A stretch of DNA of 64,000 nt. Origin: Leptotrichia sp. HSP-536. GTDB taxonomy: Bacteria > Fusobacteriota > Fusobacteriia > Fusobacteriales > Leptotrichiaceae. Positions 27,426 through 35,632 of the stretch are shown here, piece by piece (position 1 is the stretch's first letter; each line of letters begins with the position of its first letter). The notes beneath the pieces are model-generated. The model was not told the origin of the DNA and did not search any database. It was given only the letters and a program-made list of their open reading frames with translations. The translations under genes were made by a program, and so were the position numbers. Location of the stretch: assembly GCF_041199985.1 (NCBI RefSeq), contig NZ_CP165647.1:1364001-1428000 (forward strand). Reading direction: 5' to 3'.

Positions 27426-28403
27426 ATGAAAATATACACTGCTCCAATGGCTGGCATTACTGATTACTCTTTTAGAAAAATACTTGAAAAATTTGAGCCT
27501 GATTTTTTATTCACAGAAATGGTGAATGCAAATTTGTTAAATCGTGAAGATGATACTACAATAAATGAGCTTTTGAAGTGTGATGATAAGGAAAAAACTG
27601 GAACACAAATTTTTGGTGGAGATAGGAATGAGCTAATTTCAGGAATTTTAAAACTGAAAAATTTTGGATTTAGAAAAATTAATATAAATATGGGATGCCC
27701 GCAGCCTAAAATCATAAAAAATGGGGCTGGTTCGGCACTTTTGAAAAATTATGAGCTGGTTGAGCAAGTTCTTTCGGAAATTCAGAATATTGGTGCTGAT
27801 ATTTCAATAAAAATACGTGCTGGTTATAAAGATTTTAAAAATCCAGAAATTTTTTTGGATTTGGCAAATAAATACAGCCTTGATTTTATATGTATTCATG
27901 GACGGACTCAAAAACAGATGTACTCAGGAACTGCTGACTGGGAAATTGTAAAAAAACTGAGCAATATTCCAAGAAAAACAGAATTTTTTGGAAACGGAGA
28001 TTTATTTGAACCATTAGAAATAAAGAAAAAAATACAAAATTCAAATCTGGATGGAATAATTCTCTCTCGTGGAATTATTGGAAATCCGTGGCTAATTTTA
28101 CAGGCAAGGGAATTTTTAAAAACTGGAAAAATAAAAAGAATTCAAACTTTTGATGAAACAAAATCACTTGTTTTGGAGCATTTGAAAAATATTGTGAAAA
28201 ACAAGGGAGAAATGAAGGCAGTACTTGAAATAAATAAGTTCTTGCGTCCGTATTTTCAAAAATTTTGGGATAAAAATTTGGATAGAAATAGTGAAATTGC
28301 TACGATTGAGAATTATTATGATGAAAATTTGAAAACTAAAATTGATAAAATTATTTTAGAAAAAGGAATTTTGGAAAAAATAAGAAATATTGAAATGCTA
28401 TAA
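27426..28403 (+). CDS. dus: tRNA-dihydrouridine synthase
   Basis: 325 residues, FMN-dependent reduction of uridines in tRNA. TIM-barrel landmarks: APMAGITDYSFR at the start, TQIFGG, then NINMGCPQPKIIKNGAGSALL with the catalytic Cys near residue 92, ICIHGRTQKQMYSG, FGNGDL and SRGIIGNPW. It belongs to the DusB-like bacterial group, but the exact uridine position cannot be told from sequence. TAGGAG precedes the ATG. A terminator lies at 28447-28473. Confidence 0.9.
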   Translation: MKIYTAPMAGITDYSFRKILEKFEPDFLFTEMVNANLLNREDDTTINELLKCDDKEKTGTQIFGGDRNELISGILKLKNFGFRKININMGCPQPKIIKNGAGSALLKNYELVEQVLSEIQNIGADISIKIRAGYKDFKNPEIFLDLANKYSLDFICIHGRTQKQMYSGTADWEIVKKLSNIPRKTEFFGNGDLFEPLEIKKKIQNSNLDGIILSRGIIGNPWLILQAREFLKTGKIKRIQTFDETKSLVLEHLKNIVKNKGEMKAVLEINKFLRPYFQKFWDKNLDRNSEIATIENYYDENLKTKIDKIILEKGILEKIRNIEML

Positions 28404-28446
28404 ATGTAAATTTTGAGCTATTGAAATTTTTAAATAAAAAAGATAT

Positions 28447-28473
28447 AATCACAGTTGCTAATTAGCTGTGATT
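28447..28473 (+). terminator. dus terminator
   Basis: AATCACAG (28447-28454) pairs with CTGTGATT (28466-28473), followed by a T run. The same stem occurs at 39463-39491 inside the mobile element. Confidence 0.75.
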
Positions 28474-28512
28474 TTTTTGAAGGAGATAATGAGATGATTT
28501 TTACAAATGTAA

Positions 28513-28641
28513 ATGATAAGCAACAAAAATGATGTACATAAGCCGGAACTTGATGTTTTGGAAGGTGCTGAGCCTAAAAGTAAAAGAAAAACTGTTACAA
28601 AAATAGTTTTTAAAATTGAAATTGATAAATTAAATGTTTAA
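28513..28641 (+). other. Possible short ORF or decayed gene
   Basis: 42 codons from ATG 28513, ending TKIVFKIEIDKLNV. A strong AAGGAG site at 28480-28485 points instead to ATG 28495, which reads only 12 codons (MIFTNVNDKQQK) in another frame. This looks like a small gene broken by a frameshift near 28525. No family recognised. Confidence 0.3.
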
Positions 28642-28672
28642 AGACAAGAAATAATAAAAAAGGAGTTTAAAA

Positions 28673-29635
28673 ATGAATTTTCCAGAACCGTTAAAACAAG
28701 GAGATAAGGTATTTTTACTTTGTACTTCTTCACCTATTTTTGAGAAAGATATTGAAAAGTGCAAGGAAGTTGTGAAAAATTTAGGATTTGAGCCTGTGCT
28801 GGGGAAGAGCCTTTTTGAAAACATTGGAGGATATATGGCAGGAACGCCTGAAATTAGGGTAAAAGATTTACATAGATCTTTTGCTGATAATGAAATTAAG
28901 GGAATTTTTTGTGTAAGAGGCGGATTTAGCGCTTCACAGCTTTTGAATAACCTGGATTATGAATTGATAAAGAAAAATCCTAAAATTTTTGTGGGTTATA
29001 GCGATGTTACAAATTTGAGCATTGCTTTTAATCAGAAGTGTAATTTGGGAGTTTTTCACGGACCCATGGTAAAATCGAATATGTTTAATGATTTTAATGA
29101 GTTTACAAAAAAATCTTTTTTTAATGCCTTGGATAAGAAAAAAGGCGAAAAATGGATATTTGAAAATCCAATAGATGAAAAAACTGGAGCAGAAAAAGAA
29201 ACTTCACTTTTATATGAAAAAAACTTTGAAAATAAAAAAATAAATGGGGAGCTAACTGGCGGAAATCTTTCAATAATTGTTACAACTTTAGGAACAGATT
29301 ATGAAATTGATACAAAAGGGAAAATATTTTTTATTGAGGAAATTGAAGAGGAAATCAGCAGGATTGACAGAATGATGACGCATTTGAAATATGCTGGAAA
29401 ATTTGAAGATTGTAATGCGGTTTTGTTGGGGAATTTTGCAGGATGCGAGAATACTTATGGGGAAAATTATGAGTTAATGGATTTTTTGAAAGATTTTTTT
29501 AAGGATTATGAAAAGCCTGTAATTTATGGACTCGAAAGTGGACATGAAAAGCCTGATTTGGTAACAATGCCGATGGGAGCAAAATGTACTTTGAAGATTA
29601 CTGAAAGTGGAAATGAAATTTATTTTGAAAAATAA
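28673..29635 (+). CDS. LD-carboxypeptidase (peptidase S66 family)
   Basis: 320 residues. S66 enzymes (LdcA, MccF) trim the terminal D-Ala of murein tetrapeptides or cleave related acyl-peptide bonds in the cytoplasm. The nucleophile Ser is in IFVGYSDVTNLSIAF (near residue 109), preceded by GIFCVRGGFSASQLL. The C-terminal half carries LTGGNLSIIVTTLGTDYEID and YGLESGHEKPDLVTMPMG, with the His of the Ser-His-Glu triad. AAGGAG precedes the ATG. It is followed by a terminator-like hairpin and then two further peptidase genes on the same strand. Confidence 0.88.
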   Translation: MNFPEPLKQGDKVFLLCTSSPIFEKDIEKCKEVVKNLGFEPVLGKSLFENIGGYMAGTPEIRVKDLHRSFADNEIKGIFCVRGGFSASQLLNNLDYELIKKNPKIFVGYSDVTNLSIAFNQKCNLGVFHGPMVKSNMFNDFNEFTKKSFFNALDKKKGEKWIFENPIDEKTGAEKETSLLYEKNFENKKINGELTGGNLSIIVTTLGTDYEIDTKGKIFFIEEIEEEISRIDRMMTHLKYAGKFEDCNAVLLGNFAGCENTYGENYELMDFLKDFFKDYEKPVIYGLESGHEKPDLVTMPMGAKCTLKITESGNEIYFEK

Positions 29636-29669
29636 GAAATAGTAGATATGTTCGGCTTTTTTATTTTAA

Positions 29670-29689
29670 CAAGGAGTCTTGATTCCTTG
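29670..29689 (+). terminator. Hairpin between the S66 and M19 genes
   Basis: CAAGGA (29670-29675) pairs with TCCTTG (29684-29689), followed by CTTTATTTTTT. It is short and may be a partial terminator. Confidence 0.5.
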
Positions 29690-29792
29690 CTTTATTTTTT
29701 ATTCAAGTAATTATTTATCAAAATATTTTAAAGTATAAAAACTGATTTTGGATATAATTAAAATAAATTTACATAGAAAGAAGGGAAAATCA

Positions 29793-30776
29793 ATGTTTTT
29801 TGATATGCATGCGGATGTGTGGACAGACAATTTCTGGGAATATCAGAAGGGAAATAAGGGCGTTATCAGAAATAAATACAAGGAAAAATTTTTGAAAGGA
29901 GGGCTTTCTGGAGGAATTTTTGTGATTTATTTGAATGTGAATGAAGTAGAGAATGCTGAAGAATATTTTTTTGCGGATTTGAGGGCGATGATTGAGGAAT
30001 TGTATCACGCAAGAGATTTGATAAAGGTTATAAAAGAGCCAGCTGATTTTAAGATGTTTGAAAATTGGGAAAATGTTAAGGAAGAAGACAAAAAATTTGG
30101 AGTTATGCTTGGAATAGAAGGGCTTCCTGGAATTGGAAATAAACTTGATTATATTTATTTGTTAAATCAGCTTGGTGTACGACATATTGGGATGACTTGG
30201 AATGAAACGAACGCTTTTGCAACAGGGCAGAGCGGAGATAAAAACAGGGGATTGACTTCACTTGGAATTGATGCTGTGAGAATAATCAATGAATTGGGAA
30301 TCCTGCTTGATGTTTCACATGCAAATGACAAAACATTCTGGGATATAGCAAAACATTCTAAAAAACCTTTTTTTGCTTCACATTCTAATGCCAGAAGTCT
30401 TTGTCCGTCAATGAGAAACTTGACTGATGACCAAATTTTGTGTATCGGTGAACGAGGAGGAATGGTCGGAATGAACAGTTGCCACAATTTTGTCAGTCAA
30501 AATGAAAATGAGAAAAATCTGGAAATGCTTTTAAATCATTTAGAGTATGTAGCTAAAAAAATTGGGCTGGATAAAGTTGGATTTGGACTTGACTTTGCGG
30601 AATATTATACTCCAGAAGGAGAAGAGTCTGAAGGGCTTTTTGGTCTTCACGATGTTACAGAGTTAGGCAATGTAAAAAAAGCCTTGAAAAAAAGAGGATA
30701 TTCTCAAAATGAGATTGAAATGGTAACTTACAAGAATTTTATTGATTTTTTTGGGAGAGTACGAAATTTTAAATAA
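29793..30776 (+). CDS. Membrane dipeptidase-like hydrolase (peptidase M19)
   Basis: 327 residues from ATG 29793, which has AAGGG at 29781-29785; a frame extension to 29748 has no site. M19 zinc dipeptidases cleave L-Xaa-D/L-Xaa dipeptides. Metal ligands: HxD in FFDMHADVW (His6, Asp8), Glu in GVMLGIEGLPG, and His in DVSHAND and FASHSNARSL. RHIGMTWNETNAFATG is a further family landmark. No signal peptide is present, so it acts in the cytoplasm. With the S66 and C26 neighbours it suggests peptide salvage from murein or glutathione-like compounds. Confidence 0.88.
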   Translation: MFFDMHADVWTDNFWEYQKGNKGVIRNKYKEKFLKGGLSGGIFVIYLNVNEVENAEEYFFADLRAMIEELYHARDLIKVIKEPADFKMFENWENVKEEDKKFGVMLGIEGLPGIGNKLDYIYLLNQLGVRHIGMTWNETNAFATGQSGDKNRGLTSLGIDAVRIINELGILLDVSHANDKTFWDIAKHSKKPFFASHSNARSLCPSMRNLTDDQILCIGERGGMVGMNSCHNFVSQNENEKNLEMLLNHLEYVAKKIGLDKVGFGLDFAEYYTPEGEESEGLFGLHDVTELGNVKKALKKRGYSQNEIEMVTYKNFIDFFGRVRNFK

Positions 30777-30819
30777 AGAATAACAATAAAAACTGAAATT
30801 AAGGAAAGGAATTTAATAA

Positions 30820-31569
30820 ATGAACAATAAAAGAAAACCAATTATAGGGATTACTACTTCGCTGGAATTAAACCCAAACAGACTAAATGATTATAAGACG
30901 ATAGTTTCTGTGGATTACAGCAAGGCGGTTATAAATGCCGGAGGAATACCATTTATTTTGCCAATAACAGAAAACACGGAAGTTATAAGGGAACAAATTC
31001 AGCTTCTGGACGGTCTTTTACTTTCTGGAGGAGGAGATCCTGATCCGATTTTATATGGAGAGGACTGTCTGCAGGAAGTTGGAAGCATTACACCAGAGCG
31101 GGATAAATTTGAGCTTGAAATTTTAGATGAGTTTATGAAAACTGGAAAGCCTATTTTTGGGATTTGCCGTGGATTGCAAATTGCAAATATCTATTTTGGC
31201 GGAAGTTTGTATCAAGATGTAAAATATATAGACACGACTGTCAATCACATGCAAAAGTGGCTTCCTGACTTGCCTACGCATAATATAAATATTGAAAAGG
31301 ACAATATTTTGTTTGACATTTTTGGAGAAAAAACTAGAATAAATTCATATCATCATCAAATGATAAAAGATTTGGGAAATGGCTTGACTGCTATTGCAAA
31401 AGCAAATGATGGGATAATAGAAGCTTTTCAAAATAAAAACCATAACTTTTTCTACGCTGTACAATGGCATCCTGAAATGATGGCAGTTCGTGGCAATGAG
31501 AAAATGCAGGAGATTTTTGACAAATTTGTTAAAAGTTGTGAAAAACTGCATTCTATGAACCAAAATTAA
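30820..31569 (+). CDS. Class I glutamine amidotransferase-like gamma-glutamyl hydrolase (peptidase C26, PuuD-like)
   Basis: 249 residues. The nucleophile Cys115 is in PIFGICRGLQIANIYFGG, and the catalytic His/Glu pair is in YAVQWHPEMM near residue 216. PIIGITTS at the N-terminus and GLLLSGGGDPDPILYGE match the gamma-glutamyl-GABA hydrolase/PuuD group, which removes gamma-linked glutamate from small amines or peptides. It starts 43 bp after the M19 gene, with AAGGAAAGG before the ATG, so the two are likely co-transcribed. The substrate is unknown. Confidence 0.88.
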   Translation: MNNKRKPIIGITTSLELNPNRLNDYKTIVSVDYSKAVINAGGIPFILPITENTEVIREQIQLLDGLLLSGGGDPDPILYGEDCLQEVGSITPERDKFELEILDEFMKTGKPIFGICRGLQIANIYFGGSLYQDVKYIDTTVNHMQKWLPDLPTHNINIEKDNILFDIFGEKTRINSYHHQMIKDLGNGLTAIAKANDGIIEAFQNKNHNFFYAVQWHPEMMAVRGNEKMQEIFDKFVKSCEKLHSMNQN

Positions 31570-31954
31570 GAAAATCCCTTCAGGACGTATCACTACAAGT
31601 AATCATAGTATGACACTGAATACCAAGCTCTGATTTTTGTAAATAATCCTTTAACAAAATCTAGTAAAAGTCTCCTTCTTCTATAAGCGGAAGTAGTTCA
31701 CTTTAGTATAAAATCGTTATTTATTATTTCTAATTTTCAAAAAATTTGGTAAATATTCATCATTTTGAGAGTTTTCAGATATTCCCTAAATAAAATTAGG
31801 AAAATTATTAGTCTAGTAAACGGTAAAAAATAATAGCAAATTTAAAAAAAATATGATATAACTATAACTGAGTTAAAATTTGAAAAGATTTGGTAAAATG
31901 TCGCAATTAATATTGCAATTTATGAAATAAAAAAATTAAGAGAGGATTGATTTA
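31570..31954. other. 385-bp gap before the Na/Pi cotransporter
   Basis: No gene seen. Near the right end, GCAAT-TAAT-ATTGC forms a perfect 5-bp-arm inverted repeat just before the AGAGAGG ribosome site of the next gene. Two similar TTTGGTAAA-containing stretches occur near 31745 and 31890. No clear promoter pair was found. Confidence 0.35.
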
Positions 31955-33607
31955 ATGAACGAAATAGCAACCAACGCGATTAACTATCAGCAGATGGCAT
32001 TCGGATTTCTAGGAGGATTAGGATTGTTCCTATTCTGTATAAAGTATATGGGGGATGGGCTGCAAATGGCGGCTGGAGACAGGCTTCGATATATTCTGGA
32101 TAAATATACAACTTCTCCATTTCTAGGCGTTTTAGTTGGAATTTTTGTAACAGCTCTAATACAATCAAGTTCAGGAACGTCCGTTATCACAATAGGATTA
32201 GTTGGAGCAGGTCTTTTGACTTTAAGACAAGCAATAGGAATTATTATGGGTGCCAACATTGGTACTACAATTACCACCTTCATTATTGGTTTCAATATCA
32301 CGCACTATGCTCTACCAATATTATTTTTAGGAGCAGCGTGCCTATTTTTTGTAAAACATAATTTTATAAACAATTTAGGTAGAATCCTGTTCGGTTTCGG
32401 AGGAATATTTTTTGCATTAACTTTAATGTCAGGTGCAATGGAACCCCTTAAGTATCTGCCAGCATTTACAGAATTGACAGTAAAGCTTAGCCGGCAGCCT
32501 GTTTTGGGAGTATTTATTGGAACTTTAATCACTATGATGGTACAAGCTTCAAGTGCCACGATAAGTATTTTACAGAATGTATACAAGGAAAACCTTATAA
32601 CGTTAGAAGCTGCATTGCCAGTACTTTTTGGAGACAACATCGGAACAACTATCACAGCCATAATTGCTGTAATCGGAGCAAACACTTCTGCAAAAAGATT
32701 AGCTTTGTCACACACAATGTTTAATGTCATCGGAACAGCAATTTTTATGATTTTATTATCACCATTTACAATGTTTGTAGAAAAGATGGCTCAAATACTT
32801 CATTTAAATCCAAAAGTAACAATAGCATTCGCACACGGTTCATTCAATATTATGACTACAATTTTGTTATTTCCATTCATTGGATTATTAGAATACATAG
32901 TTGTAAAACTAATTAAAGAAAAAGATGAAGATAAAGTTGAACATAAGCCAAAATATTTGGATGCGGCATTAATTTCTGCACCTTCAATTGCTTTGGGACA
33001 AGTTAAGCAGGAGATATTTTCCATGATTTCAATAACACTTAAAAGTTTGGAAAAATCAATTGATTTCTTCCATAATCATGATGAAAAAGATGCAGAAAGA
33101 GTAGAAAAATCAGAAGATGCAATAAATAATATCGATCAGGAAATTACAAAATACTTAACAACATTATCTCAGGAACATATAACTGAAAAAGATGGGGAAG
33201 AAATCAGCATGTATCTTGACATGTGCCGTGATGTCGAACGTATAGGGGATCATGCAATTGGAATCGTAAGAGATGTACGATATGAAATTAAGAAAAAAGT
33301 AGTATTTACTGATATGGCTCATCAAGAAGTGGAAAAATTGTTCAGAATTTCCAAAAGAATTATTGAAACAGCCGAAGAAGCAATAAAAAATAACGACACA
33401 GAAAAAGCTTTCGCAGTAGTTGACTTGCACAATAAGCTCTATGCCAAAGAAAAGGAAGTACGAAAAGCACACATAAGAAGAGTAAGTAAGCAGCAGTGTG
33501 ATGTAAAAGCTGGACTTTATTACATAGATGTTGTGTCTCATTTTACGAGAATTGGAGATCATGCTAGAAATCTTGTTGAAAAAATGATTGAAAACAGAGC
33601 AAATTAG
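31955..33607 (+). CDS. Na/Pi cotransporter family protein with PhoU-like C-terminus
   Basis: 550 residues. The N-terminal membrane part (about 15-310) holds the duplicated Na/Pi (NptA/YjbB) signature: ALIQSSSGTSVITIGLVGAG and MMVQASSATISILQ, with GANIGTTITTFI and FGDNIGTTITAII. The C-terminal part (about 345-545) is PhoU-like, with helical pairs such as DMCRDVERIGDHAIGI and VVSHFTRIGDHARNLVE. It imports or exports phosphate using sodium. It is chromosomal, and the mobile element starts right after its terminator. Confidence 0.9.
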   Translation: MNEIATNAINYQQMAFGFLGGLGLFLFCIKYMGDGLQMAAGDRLRYILDKYTTSPFLGVLVGIFVTALIQSSSGTSVITIGLVGAGLLTLRQAIGIIMGANIGTTITTFIIGFNITHYALPILFLGAACLFFVKHNFINNLGRILFGFGGIFFALTLMSGAMEPLKYLPAFTELTVKLSRQPVLGVFIGTLITMMVQASSATISILQNVYKENLITLEAALPVLFGDNIGTTITAIIAVIGANTSAKRLALSHTMFNVIGTAIFMILLSPFTMFVEKMAQILHLNPKVTIAFAHGSFNIMTTILLFPFIGLLEYIVVKLIKEKDEDKVEHKPKYLDAALISAPSIALGQVKQEIFSMISITLKSLEKSIDFFHNHDEKDAERVEKSEDAINNIDQEITKYLTTLSQEHITEKDGEEISMYLDMCRDVERIGDHAIGIVRDVRYEIKKKVVFTDMAHQEVEKLFRISKRIIETAEEAIKNNDTEKAFAVVDLHNKLYAKEKEVRKAHIRRVSKQQCDVKAGLYYIDVVSHFTRIGDHARNLVEKMIENRAN

Positions 33608-33615
33608 ATATTTGT

Positions 33616-33639
33616 AAATAGGCTAATGATAGCCTATTT
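33616..33639 (+). terminator. Terminator at the chromosome/element junction
   Basis: AAATAGGCT (33616-33624) pairs with AGCCTATTT (33631-33639), followed by TTTTCT. The stop codon of the converging integrase lies inside the right arm (33634-33636), so the attachment site may fall within or next to this hairpin. Confidence 0.72.
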
Positions 33640-34631
33640 TTCTATTTGGGGACAATTTGGGGACAAAACTTTCTTTTCATTCAAAATGAATTTTAAATGA
33701 TCATTTGATTCAGGTAAAAGATGTGCATATATATTTAAAGTTGTTGAGGGGGATTCATGTCCCAACCTTTTAGAAATTACTAAGATATTAACATTTTTAT
33801 GAAGTAAGAAAGAAGCGTGGGAATGTCTAAAATCATGAAGTCTAATTTTTTCTAATCCTAAACGTTTAGAGTAAGTTTTTATGTATCTACTTAAGCCATG
33901 TCTAGTCATATTAATTATTCTTTGTTCTTTTTTAAAGTCATAAAAATTATTTTTATATCTTTTTATTTCTTCTATAAGAAAAATCGGACATTGAATATTT
34001 CGGATAGAGGCTTTAGTTTTAGGATCTGTTATCAATATAGTATTATTTACTTTACTCAATGTTTTATTTATTTTTATAATGTTATTTTCAAAATCTTGAA
34101 CTTTTGTAAGAAAGAAAGTAAAGTTTTCCAAATTCCATATTTTCATTTCATTTTCTGATTTTTTTCCACCCATACTTCCAGATAAAGAACATGGATTTTG
34201 TTTAAGATTATAAAATTTGAGTGCGAAATTAAAAAATGCAGATAATTGTTTGTGCAATAAGTTTGGGAATAATTATTTTTTAATAATTCGTTTTGCCATT
34301 TACGAATGGCAAGAGCTGAAATATCTTTTATTTTCATTTTACCAAAATATGGTAAAATATGTGATTTAAAATAAGATTTCTTATTATATAAAGTAGTTTT
34401 TTTACATCTTTTTTCATTATCTTTGATGTATTCATTATATAAATTTTCAAAGGTTATTTCAGGATCAGAATATAGAGAATTTAAAAATCTAGCTTCCCAT
34501 TTTTTTGTTTCCGACTGTTTTTTAAAACCTCTTTTTTTCTTCTTTTTAGGCTCTCCGTAAGCATTTTTATATCTTAATTCTACAAACCAAGTACCTCGTT
34601 CAACATCTTTATAAACTCCCATTTTTAACAC
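33634..34631 (-). pseudogene. Tyrosine recombinase/integrase, frameshifted and internally deleted
   Basis: The N-terminal fragment (34631-34143) starts MGVYKDVERGTWFVELRYK, the AP2-like arm-binding domain, then a SAM-like core-binding domain (LYNEYIKDNEKRCKKTTLYN). The frame is lost near 34257, after NNYSQTY. The C-terminal fragment (34257-33634) has LHDFRHSHASFLL, LGHESPSTTLNIYAHL and the catalytic Tyr. The segment that should hold the first catalytic Arg (TGxRxGE) is missing: WNLENFTFFLTKVQDF runs almost directly into INKTLSKVNNTILITDPKTK. The enzyme is therefore very likely inactive. It resembles Tn916/ICE-type integrases and marks the left end of the element. Confidence 0.82.
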
Positions 34632-34656
34632 CTCACTGTAAATAATATACTGATTC

Positions 34657-34668
34657 TCTCATATGAGA
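34657..34668. repeat. 12-bp palindrome near the integrase start
   Basis: TCTCATATGAGA, 25 bp upstream of the integrase ATG. Related to the palindromes at 39419-39434 and 39927-39944. Confidence 0.4.
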
Positions 34669-34684
34669 AAAATTAAACAATTTG

Positions 34685-34808
34685 TTAATGATTTATAATT
34701 TTTAAAGTATTTTGTATTTCTTTTCCCATTAAATTATTGCTTCTTCGACTTAATAGATATTGTTTATGAAATATAGAATATCCAAATTCATGTATCAAAA
34801 TATCAATT
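34685..34808 (-). pseudogene. Remnant of an ImmA/IrrE-type metalloprotease
   Basis: The minus strand reads IDILIHEFGYSIFHKQYLLS, then RRSNNLMGKEIQNTLKIINH and a stop. The HEFGY motif resembles the HELGH zinc site of ImmA/IrrE proteases with the last His lost. Such proteases usually follow an XRE repressor gene, and this remnant lies just downstream of one. The 70 bp between them (34809-34880) contains CAGACACGCCCTAATAC, which resembles an IS end, so an insertion may have removed the rest. Confidence 0.45.
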
Positions 34809-34880
34809 TTTTTTTAAGGAGACAATTTTTTTCAAAAAAATAAAATTTTTATTATTTTTCAGACACGCCCTAATACAAAA

Positions 34881-35234
34881 TTATTTATCTTTATTTTCAT
34901 ACTTTTGTTTATAATAAAATTCTTGCATTAACTCAATCATTTTCTTCTTATCTTCATCGCTAATATCTTTATTTTTAAAAAATGCTATATTGTGTTTAGT
35001 CAAATTATCTTTAGTTAGTTTTATATTTTCTTCTTCAGCTAATCCCATTAAATATGCAGGAGTAGTTTTTAATATCTTTGCAAAATCACTTATTTTAGAT
35101 TGGGCTATATCGTTTATTCCTAATTCTATTTTATTTATTGTAGAACGGCTTTTATATCCCATTTTTAAAGCTAATTCTTCCTGTGTCATTTTTAAAAATT
35201 CTCGTCTAGCTTTTATTCTATCTCCAATTTTCAT
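34881..35234 (-). CDS. XRE-family repressor of the element
   Basis: 117 residues. The helix-turn-helix is at about residues 15-40 (MTQEELALKMGYKSRSTINKIE), with ISDFAKILKTTPAYLMGL closing the domain. The C-terminal part is short and charged, as in CI-like regulators of conjugative elements and phages. It is divergent from a Cro-like gene at 35390, and the intergenic region holds a perfect inverted repeat over the forward promoter. A likely maintenance switch; a missing ImmA partner may have changed its control. Confidence 0.85.
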   Translation of the reverse strand: MKIGDRIKARREFLKMTQEELALKMGYKSRSTINKIELGINDIAQSKISDFAKILKTTPAYLMGLAEEENIKLTKDNLTKHNIAFFKNKDISDEDKKKMIELMQEFYYKQKYENKDK

Positions 35235-35265
35235 AAAAAACCTCCTGTTAGTTTATTACTTTATT

Positions 35266-35362
35266 ATTATACCTTAATCTGATAAAAAATCAACTTTTTT
35301 TATAATTTTTTACAAATAAATTGACAAATAATCTACAATATGATATTATTATATTGTAGATT
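35266..35362. promoter_or_regulatory. Divergent switch region with an 11-bp inverted-repeat operator
   Basis: Forward promoter: TTGACA (35321-35326), 17 bp, TATTAT (35344-35349). Reverse promoter for the XRE gene: TTGATT (35293-35288), 16 bp, TATAAT (35271-35266). AATCTACAATA (35330-35340) and TATTGTAGATT (35352-35362) are perfect inverted arms with an 11-bp spacer that contains the forward -10. Repressor bound there would stop the rep/transfer side. Confidence 0.72.
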
Positions 35363-35389
35363 TAAAAACTACAAAAGGAGGGAAATAAG

Positions 35390-35599
35390 ATGACAGATTC
35401 GTATATGTTGCGAAATTTAATAAAAGAAAAAGGATTTAAATTAAAGTATATTGCACAAAAAATGGGAATAACATACTATACCTTGCAACGTAAAATTAAT
35501 AATGAAGTAACTTTTAATTCTGAAGAAATATTAAAACTGTGTGATATACTAAATTTGAAAGATTTAGAAGAAAAAGAAAAAATTTTTTTTAAACGTTGA
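35390..35599 (+). CDS. Cro-like small XRE regulator
   Basis: 69 residues, almost entirely one helix-turn-helix domain: LRNLIKEKGFKLKYIAQKMG then ITYYTLQRKINNEVTF. AAAGGAGGG precedes the ATG. It is the first gene on the forward side of the switch and followed closely by the replication initiator. The position and size fit a Cro-type counter-repressor or an activator of the element. Its target is inferred from layout only. Confidence 0.78.
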   Translation: MTDSYMLRNLIKEKGFKLKYIAQKMGITYYTLQRKINNEVTFNSEEILKLCDILNLKDLEEKEKIFFKR

Positions 35600-35632
35600 G
35601 TAGATTATAAAACTACAAAGGTGTGGAAATTT

